Positions 33,970 to 43,347 of a stretch of 45,878 bases of DNA are shown piece after piece. Position numbers and translations under genes: made by a program. The notes beneath the pieces were generated by a model that was given only the letters and a program-made list of their open reading frames with translations, searched no databases and had not been told where the DNA came from. The stretch is from Betaproteobacteria bacterium (GTDB taxonomy: Bacteria > Pseudomonadota > Gammaproteobacteria > Burkholderiales > JAHFQX01), in contig JAHFQX010000021.1 in NCBI GenBank assembly GCA_023259135.1, positions 1-45,878 of the forward strand. Reading direction: 5' to 3'. Numbering within the stretch: the stretch's first letter is position 1; each line of letters opens with the position of its first letter.

Positions 33970-36161
33970 CGGCGCCCCGCCCCGCCGCGACCCCGCTCCT
34001 GGCGGGACGCAGCACCAAGCTGCTGCTGTTCCTGATGGCGCTGGCCGGGGCGGTGCTGGTCTATCTGCTGTCCACCGCCAGCGCCAATACGGCCCTGTTT
34101 GCCCAGGAATACCCTTTGCTGCTGGGGCTCAACGGACTATTGGCCACGGCGCTGCTGGCGCTGCTGGGATATCAACTGTGGCGGCTCGGGCGCCGGCTGC
34201 GGGCCAAGGTATTCGGCTCCCGGCTGACCTTGCGGCTGTTGCTGCTGTTCGCGGTGATGGCGCTGCTGCCGGGGTTGGTGGTGTACGGCGCCTCGGTGCA
34301 ATTTTTGTCCCGGAGCATCGAATCCTGGTTCGACGTGCGGGTGGAGAGGGCGCTGGAAGAAGCGCTTTCTTTGGGGCGTTCGGTGTTGGACAACATGCTG
34401 CGAGACCTGAACAAAAAGGCTGACGTCATGGCCTTGACTCTGGCGGAGCGGCCCGCCGCCGAGCATCTGACGCTGCTCAACAGCCTGCGGGAGCAGGCGA
34501 CGGTCCAGGAAGCCACGCTGTTTACCCAGCGCGGCACGGTCGTCGCATTCTCCAGCGGCGAGCGGGCCGGCCTGATTCCCGATCTACCGGGGCCCGTGGC
34601 GTTGCGCCAATTGCGGCTGCAACAACCCTACCGGGGGGTGGAGTCGGTTCCCGACAAGGGGCTTTACCTGCGGGTGCTGGTGCCGGTTTCTTCCCTGTCG
34701 CTGGGCGAAGAGCCGAAGATCCTGCAATTGCTGCACCCCGTTCCGGCCGCTTTGGCGAAAGAGGCGGAGACGGTGCAAAGCGGTTACGAGGATTACCAAA
34801 AGCTGTCCTTGTCGCGGGTCGGCCTAAAACGGCTTTATGGATTCACGCTGACGCTGACCTTGGTGCTGGCGTTGCTCATTGCGTTGCTGCTGGCGCTGTT
34901 TTTGAGCGAGAGATTCAGCGCCCCGCTGTCGGCTTTGGCCGAGGGCACCCGGGCGGTGGCTCAGGGCGATTACAGCTTGAGGCATCCGGTATATAGCAAC
35001 GATGAACTGGGCGTGTTAACCCAATCCTTCAACGCCATGACCGATCAACTGCGGGACGCCCGGCTCGGCACCCAGCGGCACCAAGCCCAGGTGGAGGCGG
35101 CCAGGGCGTATCTGGAGAGCATCTTGGCGCACCTGTCCTCCGGCGTATTGTCCTTCGACCGGCAATTCCGTCTGCGCTCCTTCAATCCGGCGGCGGTGGC
35201 GGCGCTGGGAGAGCGCTTCGGCGAGGTGCGGCGCCACCCGTTGCTCCAGTGGCCCGAGCGCTGTCCCGAATTGGCGCCGTTTTGCCGGGCGGTGACGGAA
35301 GGCTTCGGCAAGGAAGGTTCCGGCCCGTGGGAGCGGGAAGTGAATTACGAGGATGTCTCCGCCGCCAAGATGCTGCTGGTGCGCGGCAAGCCGCTGCCGG
35401 CCGGCGGCGAAGCTGGTTATGTGGTGGTGTTCGACGACGTGACTCGGCTCATCCAAGCGCAACGGGACGCCGCCTGGGGCGAGGTGGCGCGGCGTCTGGC
35501 CCACGAAATCAAGAACCCGCTGACCCCCATCCAGCTTTCCGCGGAACGCTTGCAGCACAAATTGGCGGACCGGCTCGCCGGCAAGGATGCGGAGATGCTG
35601 GCCCGCGCCACGGCCACCATCGTCTCCCAGGTCACCGCGCTGAAGGCCATGGTGGATGCCTTCAGCCAATACGCCCGCACCCCGGAGCTTCGGTTGCGGC
35701 GCCTGGATCTCAATCGCCTGGTGCGGGATGTCCTGGCCCTTTACGAATCCGGCCCGACCCCGATCCGGGTGGAGTTGGCCGAGCCGCCGCCAGCGGTGCA
35801 GGGGGATCCGACGCTGCTGCGCCAGGTGATTCACAACCTGCTGCGCAATGCCCAGGATGCCTTGGAGGAAACCGCCGAGCCGCGCTTGGAGGTGCGCACC
35901 GAATCGGCCTCCGGCGCCGTCCGCCTGGTGATTCAAGATAACGGCCCGGGGTTCCCCGAGCCCTGGCTGCGGCGGGCCTTCGAGCCCTACGTGACCACCA
36001 AGCCCAAAGGCACGGGACTGGGGCTGCCGATCGTCAAGAAGATCGTCGAGGAGCACGGCGCCTCGGTGCAGATCGAAAACATGAAACCCTGTGGCGCCCG
36101 GGTCACCGTGGCGTTCCCCGTGACCGAGGCGCTGCGCGAGCCCTCCCCGCAAACGGCGTAA
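33966..36161 (+). CDS. ntrY: NtrY-like sensor histidine kinase
   Basis: A 731-residue membrane kinase. Predicted transmembrane helices lie at about 18-40, 53-72, 88-108 and 290-313, with an extracytoplasmic region of roughly 180 residues between the third and fourth. Then come a HAMP domain (about 314-367), a PAS-like domain (about 375-495), a HisKA domain with phospho-acceptor His513 in RRLAHEIKNPLTPIQLS, and a HATPase domain with N box HNLLRNAQDALEE and G boxes DNGPGFPE and GTGLGLPI. ATG 33966 is chosen by its 4-bp overlap with the DUF4390 stop and by the normal N-terminus. The family is linked to nitrogen or redox signalling; the stimulus here is unknown. Confidence 0.95.
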   Translation: MTAPRPAATPLLAGRSTKLLLFLMALAGAVLVYLLSTASANTALFAQEYPLLLGLNGLLATALLALLGYQLWRLGRRLRAKVFGSRLTLRLLLLFAVMALLPGLVVYGASVQFLSRSIESWFDVRVERALEEALSLGRSVLDNMLRDLNKKADVMALTLAERPAAEHLTLLNSLREQATVQEATLFTQRGTVVAFSSGERAGLIPDLPGPVALRQLRLQQPYRGVESVPDKGLYLRVLVPVSSLSLGEEPKILQLLHPVPAALAKEAETVQSGYEDYQKLSLSRVGLKRLYGFTLTLTLVLALLIALLLALFLSERFSAPLSALAEGTRAVAQGDYSLRHPVYSNDELGVLTQSFNAMTDQLRDARLGTQRHQAQVEAARAYLESILAHLSSGVLSFDRQFRLRSFNPAAVAALGERFGEVRRHPLLQWPERCPELAPFCRAVTEGFGKEGSGPWEREVNYEDVSAAKMLLVRGKPLPAGGEAGYVVVFDDVTRLIQAQRDAAWGEVARRLAHEIKNPLTPIQLSAERLQHKLADRLAGKDAEMLARATATIVSQVTALKAMVDAFSQYARTPELRLRRLDLNRLVRDVLALYESGPTPIRVELAEPPPAVQGDPTLLRQVIHNLLRNAQDALEETAEPRLEVRTESASGAVRLVIQDNGPGFPEPWLRRAFEPYVTTKPKGTGLGLPIVKKIVEEHGASVQIENMKPCGARVTVAFPVTEALREPSPQTA

Positions 36162-36166
36162 GGCCT

Positions 36167-37417
36167 ATGAACGAAATTTTGATCGTGGACGATGAAGTGG
36201 GAATCCGGGAGCTGCTCTCGGAAATTCTCCGGGACGAAGGCCATGCCGTGGCGGTGGCGGAAAATGCCGCCCAAGCCAGGGAGTACCGGCAGCGCGCCCG
36301 CCCGGCTTTGGTGTTGTTGGATATCTGGATGCCGGATACCGACGGCCTGACCTTGCTCAAGGAATGGGCCAGCTCGGGCCAGCTTACCATGCCGGTGGTC
36401 ATGATGTCGGGGCACGGCACGATTGACTCGGCGGTGGAGGCGACCCGCATCGGCGCGGTGGATTTTCTGGAAAAACCGCTAGCCCTGCAAAAGCTGCTGG
36501 CGGTCGTCAAGCGCGCCTTGCGCAGCGCCGCCATTCCGATCACGGGAGCCCCCCTGGCCCGCCTGGGAACCTCGGAGCCCATCGCCCGCTTGCGGCGGGA
36601 GTTGGAGCGGGCGGCCGATTTTAAGGGCCCGCTGCTGCTGGTGGCGGAGCCGGGAGCCGGCGCCGAATTTTGCGCCAAGGCGCTGCAATCCTCGCTGGCC
36701 CCGTGGGTACCGGCGGATCTCCCGGCGGTGCTGGCCGAAGCGCCGCTGGAGCTGCTCCGGCAGGCTCGCGGCGGCATTTTGTTCGTCGAAAACATCGTGG
36801 CGCTTAACAAAACGGAACAAAAGGGCTTGCTGGTGCTGATAGGCGGACTGGAGCGCCATCAAGTGCGGCTGGTGGGCCAAGCCCCCCGCTGGGCCCCGGA
36901 CCTGGTGGCCAGCGGAGATCTGGACTCGCGGCTGTTTGAGGTCTTCAACGCGCTGGCGATCCGGGTGCCGCCGCTGCGCGAGCATCCGGAAGACATCCCC
37001 GCGCTGGCCCAGGCCTTTCTGGACGAAGCCGCCGGGGCCGGGCTCATTAAAGCGCGCCGCTTTGCTCTGGCGGCCCTAGAGGCGCTGATCGGTTACCCGT
37101 GGCCGGGGAATCTTCCGCAACTGGAAAGCACGGTTCGGCTGCTGGCGTTTACCTGTCCGAACGAAGAGATCACCCCCACCGATGTCCGCGGGGTCTTGCC
37201 GGCCCAGGCCGATCCAGATTTCGACCCTGCAGCGATGGGCGACCTGCCCCTCAAGGAAGCTCGGGACGCTTTCGAGAAGCGCTACCTGGAGCGGCTTCTT
37301 GCCCAGGAAAGAGGACACATGAGCCGAGTGGCGGAAAAAGCCGGGCTGGAACGCACCCACCTGTACCGAAAATTGAAGCAGTTGGGAATCTCCATCCCGC
37401 GGAAGGGAGAAGAGTAA
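36167..37417 (+). CDS. ntrX: NtrX-like response regulator with degenerate AAA+ domain
   Basis: A 416-residue regulator. The receiver domain (1-120) is complete: acidic pair Asp8/Asp9, phospho-acceptor Asp52 in LDIWMPDTDG, Ser81 and Lys103. The central region (about 135-345) is recognisably sigma54-activator-like but degenerate: the Walker A position reads AEPGAGAE (160-167) without lysine, the Walker B position reads ILFVEN (204-209) instead of LFLDE, the stretch that should hold GAFTGA is deleted, and WPGN is followed by LPQLE instead of VREL. The C-terminal Fis-type HTH is intact (VAEKAGLERTHLYRKLKQLGI). It starts 5 bp after ntrY. ATP-dependent activation of sigma54 seems impossible; it may act as a phosphorylation-controlled DNA-binding protein. 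Confidence 0.9.
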   Translation: MNEILIVDDEVGIRELLSEILRDEGHAVAVAENAAQAREYRQRARPALVLLDIWMPDTDGLTLLKEWASSGQLTMPVVMMSGHGTIDSAVEATRIGAVDFLEKPLALQKLLAVVKRALRSAAIPITGAPLARLGTSEPIARLRRELERAADFKGPLLLVAEPGAGAEFCAKALQSSLAPWVPADLPAVLAEAPLELLRQARGGILFVENIVALNKTEQKGLLVLIGGLERHQVRLVGQAPRWAPDLVASGDLDSRLFEVFNALAIRVPPLREHPEDIPALAQAFLDEAAGAGLIKARRFALAALEALIGYPWPGNLPQLESTVRLLAFTCPNEEITPTDVRGVLPAQADPDFDPAAMGDLPLKEARDAFEKRYLERLLAQERGHMSRVAEKAGLERTHLYRKLKQLGISIPRKGEE

Positions 37418-37444
37418 TCCTTTCGCCCGGGGCCACGCCTCACA

Positions 37445-37473
37445 TTGCCTTGCCTTGCGGCATGGGTAATAAT
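37445..37473 (+). promoter_or_regulatory. Candidate promoter for the tkt-gap-pgk cluster
   Basis: TTGCCT (37445-37450) and TAATAAT (37467-37473) are spaced by 16-17 bases in the 138-bp gap between ntrX and tkt. This would start the central-carbon cluster with a leader of about 75 bases. The remainder of the gap shows no other clear signal. Confidence 0.4.
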
Positions 37474-37555
37474 CATCCCCCTTTTCCCCTCGAAGGGCGG
37501 TAGGACGAGCATCCCGCCGCCAATTTTTTGGGTCTTGAATTTCACGGATAACCCC

Positions 37556-39559
37556 ATGGCCACCCGCAATCAACTGGCTAATGCCCTGAGGGTGTTGGCG
37601 ATGGATGCCGTGCAGCAGGCTAATTCCGGCCATCCCGGGATGCCCATGGGCATGGCGGAAATCGCCGAAGCGCTGTGGAATCGCTGCCTGCGCCATAATC
37701 CCGCCAACCCCCGCTGGCCCGACCGGGACCGTTTCGTGCTGTCCAACGGCCACGGTTCCATGCTGCTCTACGCGCTGCTGCATTTGACCGGCTACGATCT
37801 GCCGATGGAGGAATTGAAGCGTTTCCGCCAGCTTCATTCCAAGACCGCGGGGCATCCGGAGCGCAACCATCCGCCGGGAGTGGAGACCACCACCGGGCCG
37901 CTGGGCCAAGGGCTGGCCAACGCGGTGGGCATGGCCATGGCCGAGCGCATACTGGCCGAAGAGTTCAACCGCGACGGCTTCGACATCGTCAACCACCATA
38001 CCTATGCCTTTGTCGGCGACGGCTGCCTGATGGAGGGCATTTCCCACGAGGCCGGCTCGCTGGCGGGAACCCTGGGGCTCAGCAAGCTCATCGTGTTCTA
38101 CGACGACAACGGCATTTCCATCGACGGTCATGTGGGCGGCTGGTTTAACGACGACACTCCCCGGCGCTTCGCGGCCTATGGCTGGAACGTGATCCCCGGA
38201 GTGGACGGCCACGATTCGGCCGCCCTGGACGCCGCCATTGCCGCGGCCCGCGCCGAGCCGGCCCGGCCCACCCTGATCTGCTGCAAAACCACCATCGGCA
38301 AGGGCGCCCCCAACAAGGCGGGCAGCCACGACAGCCACGGCTCTCCGCTGGGCGCGGCGGAAGTGGCGGCGGCCCGCGCCGCCCTAGGCTGGAACCATCC
38401 AGCCTTTGAGATTCCCGCCGACGTTTATGAAGGCTGGGATGCCCGCGTCAAGGGGCAGGGGCTGGAGACTCTGTGGAACAACAAATTCGCCGTCTATGCA
38501 GCGGCCCATCCGGAATCGGCGCGCGAATTCCGCCGCCGTATGGCGGGAGAGCTGCCTGCGGGCTGGAGCGACCACGCTGCGGGCTTGCTGGCCCAAGTGG
38601 CGGAAAAGAAGGAAAACGCCGCCACCCGCAAAGCCTCCCAGGACGCCATCGCTTTGCTGGCCAAACGACTCCCCGAGTTGGTGGGGGGCTCCGCCGACCT
38701 GGCGGCGTCCAACCTGACGCTGTGGCCCGGCTGCCGCCCCTTCTCCGCCCAGCGCGCCGGTAATTACATCCATTACGGGGTGCGGGAATTCGCCATGGTT
38801 GCCATTCTCAACGGCATGGCCCTGCACGGCGGGGTGCTGCCTTTCGGCGGCACCTTCCTGGTTTTTTCCGACTACGCCCGCAACGGCTTGCGGATGGCGG
38901 CCTTGATGGGGGCGCGGGCGGTTTATGTGCTGACCCACGATTCCATCGGTCTGGGGGAAGACGGTCCCACCCACCAGCCGGTGGAACAGGCCGCCACCCT
39001 GCGGCTCATCCCCGGCATGGACGTGTGGCGCCCCTGCGATACGGTGGAGACGATGGCGGCCTGGCTGGCCGCGGTGGAGCGCGGCGACGGCCCTAGCTGC
39101 CTGTTGTTGAGCCGTCAGGCCACGCCTTTTCAATCCAGGAGCCCGCACCAAATCCCGCAGATTCTGCGGGGCGGCTATGTTCTGGAAGAGGCTGCCGGCG
39201 GGGCGCCCAAAATCGTCCTCATCGCCACCGGCTCGGAACTCGGCTTGGCGGCCCAGGCCCGGCAGGTGCTGGAAAGCCAAGGTATTCCGGCGCGCCTGGT
39301 GTCCATGCCCAGTACCACGGTGTTCGACCGCCAGGACGAAGCCTACAAGCGCCGCGTGCTGCTGCCCGGCGTGCCGCGGGTGGCGGTGGAAGCCGGGGTT
39401 TCGGATTTTTGGCGCAAGTATGTGGGGCTGGAAGGCGGCGTGGTGGGCCTCGATCAATTCGGCGCTTCGGCCCCCGCGACCGATTTATTCCGCCACTTCG
39501 GCTTCACCGTGGAGAACGTGGTAAACACGGCGAAGAGCCTGCTGGTGGATTTTTCCTAA
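37556..39559 (+). CDS. tkt: Transketolase
   Basis: A 667-residue thiamine-diphosphate enzyme that moves two-carbon units between sugar phosphates in the pentose-phosphate, Calvin or ribulose-monophosphate pathways. Visible motifs are [51 protein letters not shown], the ThDP motif [15 protein letters not shown]...DDNG, and in the second half [26 protein letters not shown] 37556 gives the canonical [20 protein letters not shown] start; the ribosome-binding site is weak. It is the first gene of the carbon cluster, 17 bp before gap. Confidence 0.97.
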   Translation: MATRNQLANALRVLAMDAVQQANSGHPGMPMGMAEIAEALWNRCLRHNPANPRWPDRDRFVLSNGHGSMLLYALLHLTGYDLPMEELKRFRQLHSKTAGHPERNHPPGVETTTGPLGQGLANAVGMAMAERILAEEFNRDGFDIVNHHTYAFVGDGCLMEGISHEAGSLAGTLGLSKLIVFYDDNGISIDGHVGGWFNDDTPRRFAAYGWNVIPGVDGHDSAALDAAIAAARAEPARPTLICCKTTIGKGAPNKAGSHDSHGSPLGAAEVAAARAALGWNHPAFEIPADVYEGWDARVKGQGLETLWNNKFAVYAAAHPESAREFRRRMAGELPAGWSDHAAGLLAQVAEKKENAATRKASQDAIALLAKRLPELVGGSADLAASNLTLWPGCRPFSAQRAGNYIHYGVREFAMVAILNGMALHGGVLPFGGTFLVFSDYARNGLRMAALMGARAVYVLTHDSIGLGEDGPTHQPVEQAATLRLIPGMDVWRPCDTVETMAAWLAAVERGDGPSCLLLSRQATPFQSRSPHQIPQILRGGYVLEEAAGGAPKIVLIATGSELGLAAQARQVLESQGIPARLVSMPSTTVFDRQDEAYKRRVLLPGVPRVAVEAGVSDFWRKYVGLEGGVVGLDQFGASAPATDLFRHFGFTVENVVNTAKSLLVDFS

Positions 39560-39576
39560 AGAAGAAGGAGCACGAC

Positions 39577-40587
39577 ATGACCATTCGCGTAGCCATCAAC
39601 GGCTACGGCCGCATCGGCCGCAACATCCTCCGGGCGCTGTACGAGTCCGGCAACCGGGACATCCAGATCGTCGCCATCAACGACCTGGGCGATGCCCAGA
39701 CCAACGCCCACCTGACCCGTTTCGATACGGCCCACGGCCGCTTCAAGGGCGAGGTGACGGTGGACGGCGACTCCCTGGTGGTGAACGGCGACCGCATCAA
39801 GGTCTGCGCGGTGCGCAACCCCGCCGACCTGCCCTGGGGCGAGCTCAAGGTGGACGTGGTGCTGGAGTGCACCGGGCTGTTCACCAGCAAGGAAAAGGCC
39901 TCCGCCCACCTCAAGGCCGGAGCCAAGAAAGTGGTGATCTCGGCCCCGGGCGGCAAGGACGTGGACGCCACCATCGTCTACGGGGTCAACCACCAGACGC
40001 TCAAGGCCAGCCACACGGTCATTTCCAACGCCTCCTGCACCACCAACTGCCTGGCTCCCCTGGTGAAGCCGCTGCACGACAAGATCGGCGTGGTGAAGGG
40101 GCTCATGACCACGGTCCATGCCTACACCAACGACCAGGTGCTCACCGACGTCTATCACGAGGATCTGCGCCGGGCCCGCTCCGCCACCATGTCCATGATT
40201 CCCACCAAGACCGGCGCCGCGGCGGCGGTGGGCCTGGTGCTGCCCGAGCTCAACGGCAAGCTGGACGGTTTTTCCATCCGGGTGCCGACCATCAACGTGT
40301 CGGTGGTGGACCTCACCTTCGAAGCGGCCCGCTCCACCACCGTCGAGGAGGTCAACAGGATCATGAAAGAGGCCGCCGAAGGCTCGCTCAAAGGCGTCCT
40401 GAGCTACAGCACCCTGCCCCTGGTCTCGGTGGACTTCAATCACGATCCCTCTTCCAGCGTTTTCGACGCCACCTTGACCAAGGTGGCGGAGGGCACCCTG
40501 GTCAAGGTCTTGTCCTGGTACGATAATGAGTGGGGCTTCAGCAACCGGATGCTGGACACGACCGCGGCTTTGATGCGGGCCAAGTAA
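39577..40587 (+). CDS. gap: Glyceraldehyde-3-phosphate dehydrogenase (type I)
   Basis: A 336-residue enzyme interconverting glyceraldehyde-3-phosphate and 1,3-bisphosphoglycerate. The Rossmann motif [10 protein letters not shown] starts at residue 7, Asp36 in INDLGD lies in the NAD-ribose region (suggesting NAD rather than NADP preference, by family rule), the catalytic Cys154 is in [12 protein letters not shown], and the catalytic His is in [17 protein letters not shown] precedes ATG 39577. An upstream in-frame extension overlaps tkt and is not coding. The [22 protein letters not shown] type resembles GAPDHs of autotrophic and methylotrophic proteobacteria. Confidence 0.97.
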   Translation: MTIRVAINGYGRIGRNILRALYESGNRDIQIVAINDLGDAQTNAHLTRFDTAHGRFKGEVTVDGDSLVVNGDRIKVCAVRNPADLPWGELKVDVVLECTGLFTSKEKASAHLKAGAKKVVISAPGGKDVDATIVYGVNHQTLKASHTVISNASCTTNCLAPLVKPLHDKIGVVKGLMTTVHAYTNDQVLTDVYHEDLRRARSATMSMIPTKTGAAAAVGLVLPELNGKLDGFSIRVPTINVSVVDLTFEAARSTTVEEVNRIMKEAAEGSLKGVLSYSTLPLVSVDFNHDPSSSVFDATLTKVAEGTLVKVLSWYDNEWGFSNRMLDTTAALMRAK

Positions 40588-40615
40588 ACGGCGGGGACTT
40601 CTAGGAACATCCGTC

Positions 40616-41797
40616 ATGTCCGTGATCAAGATGACCGACCTGGAGCTTTCCGGCAAGCGGCTGTTGCTGCGGGAGGATCTCAATGTTCCCTTGAAGGACG
40701 GCCAAGTGGCGGACGACAGCCGCATCCGCGCCGCCCTGCCCACCTTGAAGCTGGCGCTGCAAGCCGGAGCCCGAGTGCTGCTGGTGTCCCACCTGGGACG
40801 CCCCGAGGAAGGACATTTCGATGAGTCCCTGTCCCTGGCTCCGGTGGCGCGCCGGCTCGGCGAGCTGCTGGGCCGCGAGGTGCTCCTGGCGCGGGACTGG
40901 ATCGACGGCGTGAACGTGGCGCCCGGCACCGCGGTGTTGTGCGAGAACGTCCGATTCCTCAAGGGCGAAAAGCAAAACAGCGACGAGCTGGCGCAACGCA
41001 TGGCGGCCCTGTGCGACATTTACGCCATGGATGCTTTCGCCACCGCCCACCGCGCCGAAGCTTCCACCCACGGCGTGGCCCAATACGCTCCGGTGGCCTG
41101 CGCCGGCCCGCTCCTGGCGGCGGAATTGGAGGCCCTGGGGCGCGCCCTTAAACAGCCCGCCCGGCCGCTGGTGGCCATCGTTGGCGGCGCCAAGGTGTCC
41201 ACCAAGCTGACGGTGCTCAGGACCCTGGCGGAAAAAGTGGACCAGTTGATCGTCGGCGGCGGCATCGCCAACACTTTTATCCAGGCCGCCGGCTATGCCA
41301 TCGGCCAATCCTTGGCGGAACCGGCGTTACTGCAAGAGGCCCGGGAAATCCTGGAAGCCGCCCGCCGGCGCGGCGCCGAGGTGCCGATTCCCGAGGACGT
41401 GGTGGTGGCCAAGGAGTTCTCCGAAAGCGCCGTCCCCGTGCTCAAAAACGTCTCCGAAGTAGCCCCCGACGAAATGATCCTGGACATCGGCCCCAAGACC
41501 TGCGCCCGGTTGGAAGCTCTGCTGGCCGAGGCCGGCACCATCGTCTGGAACGGCCCGGTGGGGGTGTTCGAGCTGGCTCCGTTCAGCGCCGGCACCGAGC
41601 GGCTGGCTCGGGCCGTGGCCGCCTCCCGGGCGTTCTCCATCGCCGGCGGCGGCGACACCCTGGCGGCGGTGGCCAAGTACGGCATCGCCGACCGCTTGTC
41701 CTATATTTCCACCGGCGGCGGCGCCTTCCTGGAGTTTCTGGAAGGCAAGACCCTGCCGGCGGTGGAAATCCTCGAGCAAAGGGCGCGCCGCGCCTAG
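40616..41797 (+). CDS. pgk: Phosphoglycerate kinase
   Basis: A 393-residue two-domain kinase catalysing 1,3-bisphosphoglycerate + ADP to 3-phosphoglycerate + ATP (reversible). The N-domain has [11 protein letters not shown] and [14 protein letters not shown] (basic patch), the middle has [18 protein letters not shown], and the C-domain has WNGPVGVFE and [16 protein letters not shown], the nucleotide site. It starts 28 bp after gap, in one operon, and is separated from pyk by an 89-bp spacer that holds the heptad inverted repeat. Confidence 0.98.
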   Translation: MSVIKMTDLELSGKRLLLREDLNVPLKDGQVADDSRIRAALPTLKLALQAGARVLLVSHLGRPEEGHFDESLSLAPVARRLGELLGREVLLARDWIDGVNVAPGTAVLCENVRFLKGEKQNSDELAQRMAALCDIYAMDAFATAHRAEASTHGVAQYAPVACAGPLLAAELEALGRALKQPARPLVAIVGGAKVSTKLTVLRTLAEKVDQLIVGGGIANTFIQAAGYAIGQSLAEPALLQEAREILEAARRRGAEVPIPEDVVVAKEFSESAVPVLKNVSEVAPDEMILDIGPKTCARLEALLAEAGTIVWNGPVGVFELAPFSAGTERLARAVAASRAFSIAGGGDTLAAVAKYGIADRLSYISTGGGAFLEFLEGKTLPAVEILEQRARRA

Positions 41798-41806
41798 CGC
41801 GGCGGC

Positions 41807-41884
41807 TCTGAATTTCGAGTTCCGAGTTTCGGGTTCCGAGTTTTGAGTTAACCCGGAACTCGGAATTCAGAACTCAGAACTCGC
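41807..41884. repeat. 7-bp-period inverted repeat between pgk and pyk
   Basis: The left arm is a run of degenerate heptamers of the form CGAGTTC / CGAGTTT / CGGGTTC / CGAGTTT / TGAGTTA; the right arm is the complementary run AACTCGG / AATTCAG / AACTCAG / AACTCG. The arms meet at the palindrome GTTAAC (41847-41852). The whole would fold into a long hairpin of roughly 35 bp with a few mismatches. It fills almost the entire pgk-pyk gap, is much less GC-rich than the genes, and I saw no second copy in the window. Confidence 0.85.
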
Positions 41885-41886
41885 TC

Positions 41887-43320
41887 ATGCTTCGCCGCAC
41901 CAAGATCGTCGCCACCCTGGGACCGGCTTCCAGCTCTCCCGCCGTGCTGGAGAGCATGATCGCCGCCGGCGTGGACGTGGTGCGGATGAATTTCTCCCAT
42001 GGCGCGCCCGAGGAGCATCGGGCGCGGGCCGAGCTGGTGCGCTCCATCGCCCGGGCCCGAGGCACCACCGTGGGCGTGCTGGTGGATTTGCAAGGCCCCA
42101 AGATTCGTATCGGCCGCTTTCAGAACGGCAAGATCGCCCTCAAATCCGGAGATAAATTCATTCTGGATGCCCGCTGCAAGCAAGGGAACCAGGAACGGGT
42201 GGGCTTGGATTACAAGAACCTGCCCCAGGACGTCTCGCCGGGGACCACGCTGCTGCTGGACGACGGCCGCATCGTGCTGGGGGTGACGGAAGTCAAAGGC
42301 GCCAAAATCCATTGCGTGGTGGAGCAAGGCGGCGAACTCTCCGACAACAAGGGCATCAACCGCAAGGGCGGCGGCCTGAGCGCCCCGGCGCTGACCGGCA
42401 AGGATATCGAGGACATCAAGACCGCCGCCCTGCTCCGCGCCGACTATCTGGCGGTTTCCTTTCCGCGCAGCGCCGCCGATATGCGTTGGGCCCGGGATCT
42501 CATGGGACAAGCCGGCGGCAAAAGTTTTCTCATGGCCAAGATCGAGCGGGCCGAGGCGATTCCGGCCCTGGAAGAAATTCTCGAGGCTTCCGACGCCATT
42601 ATGGTGGCGCGGGGCGATTTGGCGGTGGAGGTGGGGGACGCGGCGGTGCCGGCGCTGCAAAAGCGCATGATCGCCTTGGCCAGAAGCCACAACAAGCTGG
42701 TGGTGACCGCCACCCAGATGATGGAGTCCATGACGGCCAGTCCCGTCCCCACCCGGGCGGAAGTGTCGGACGTGGCCAACGCCGTGCTGGACGGCACCGA
42801 TGCGGTGATGCTGTCGGCCGAAACCGCCGTCGGCGACTATCCGGTGGAAACGGTGACGGCCATGGCCCGAGTGTGCCTCGAAGCGGAAAAAGAGCAGGAA
42901 TTTTCCCGGGAAGCGCACCGCAATCCGCAGCCGGTCACGGGAGTGGAAGAAGCCATCGCCCGGGCCGCGGTGTTTACCGCCCACAACCTGGGGGTCAAGG
43001 CCATCGCGGCCCTCACCCAAAGCGGCATGACGGCCTTGCTCATGTCTCGCATGACGGCCAGCGTCCCGATCTATGCCTTGAGCCCGGTGGTGGAGACGCG
43101 GCGCCGGGTCACCTTGTTCCGAGGGGTCTATCCGATCCGGTTTGCCGTCACCACCCGGGATTCCGAGCAAACCTTGCACTTGGCCGAGAATGAGCTGCTC
43201 AAGCGGGGCGCGGTGCAGCACGGCGACCTCATCGCCCTGACCATCGGCGAGCCGTTCGGCGAGGCGGGGGGGACCAACACCTTGAAAGTGGTGCGGGTGG
43301 GGGAACATCGCAAGGCATAA
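41887..43320 (+). CDS. pyk: Pyruvate kinase
   Basis: A 477-residue enzyme that makes pyruvate and ATP from phosphoenolpyruvate. N-terminal RRTKIVATLGPASSSP, the substrate region RMNFSHGAPEEH, VDLQGPKIRIGRF, the active-site block FLMAKIERAEAIPALEEI...IMVARGDLAVEVG, and TATQMMESMTASPVPTRAEVSDVANAVLDGTDAVMLSAETA are all present; the C-terminal allosteric domain is complete. The length and motifs resemble the PykA type. It begins directly after the heptad repeat (only 2 bp from it), so the hairpin would sit in its 5' leader or its ribosome-binding region; no good Shine-Dalgarno is visible. Confidence 0.97.
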   Translation: MLRRTKIVATLGPASSSPAVLESMIAAGVDVVRMNFSHGAPEEHRARAELVRSIARARGTTVGVLVDLQGPKIRIGRFQNGKIALKSGDKFILDARCKQGNQERVGLDYKNLPQDVSPGTTLLLDDGRIVLGVTEVKGAKIHCVVEQGGELSDNKGINRKGGGLSAPALTGKDIEDIKTAALLRADYLAVSFPRSAADMRWARDLMGQAGGKSFLMAKIERAEAIPALEEILEASDAIMVARGDLAVEVGDAAVPALQKRMIALARSHNKLVVTATQMMESMTASPVPTRAEVSDVANAVLDGTDAVMLSAETAVGDYPVETVTAMARVCLEAEKEQEFSREAHRNPQPVTGVEEAIARAAVFTAHNLGVKAIAALTQSGMTALLMSRMTASVPIYALSPVVETRRRVTLFRGVYPIRFAVTTRDSEQTLHLAENELLKRGAVQHGDLIALTIGEPFGEAGGTNTLKVVRVGEHRKA

Positions 43321-43347
43321 GGATTTTCGTTCAAGGAGAAGCAAACC

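Noticed and set aside
35016-36152. A minus-strand open frame of 378 codons opposite ntrY
   Set aside because: The ntrY kinase domains are intact in the plus strand; the antisense product shows no motifs.
37418-37555. Possible riboswitch or attenuator upstream of tkt
   Set aside because: The 138-bp gap has a promoter-like element but I could not find a conserved riboswitch core or a leader peptide with terminator.
37076-38338. A minus-strand open frame of 420 codons across the ntrX-tkt junction
   Set aside because: It crosses two real genes and their intergenic promoter region, with no ribosome-binding site or domain.
39556-41019. A minus-strand open frame of 487 codons opposite gap and pgk
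   Set aside because: It covers parts of two conserved genes in antisense, with composition typical of a shadow frame.
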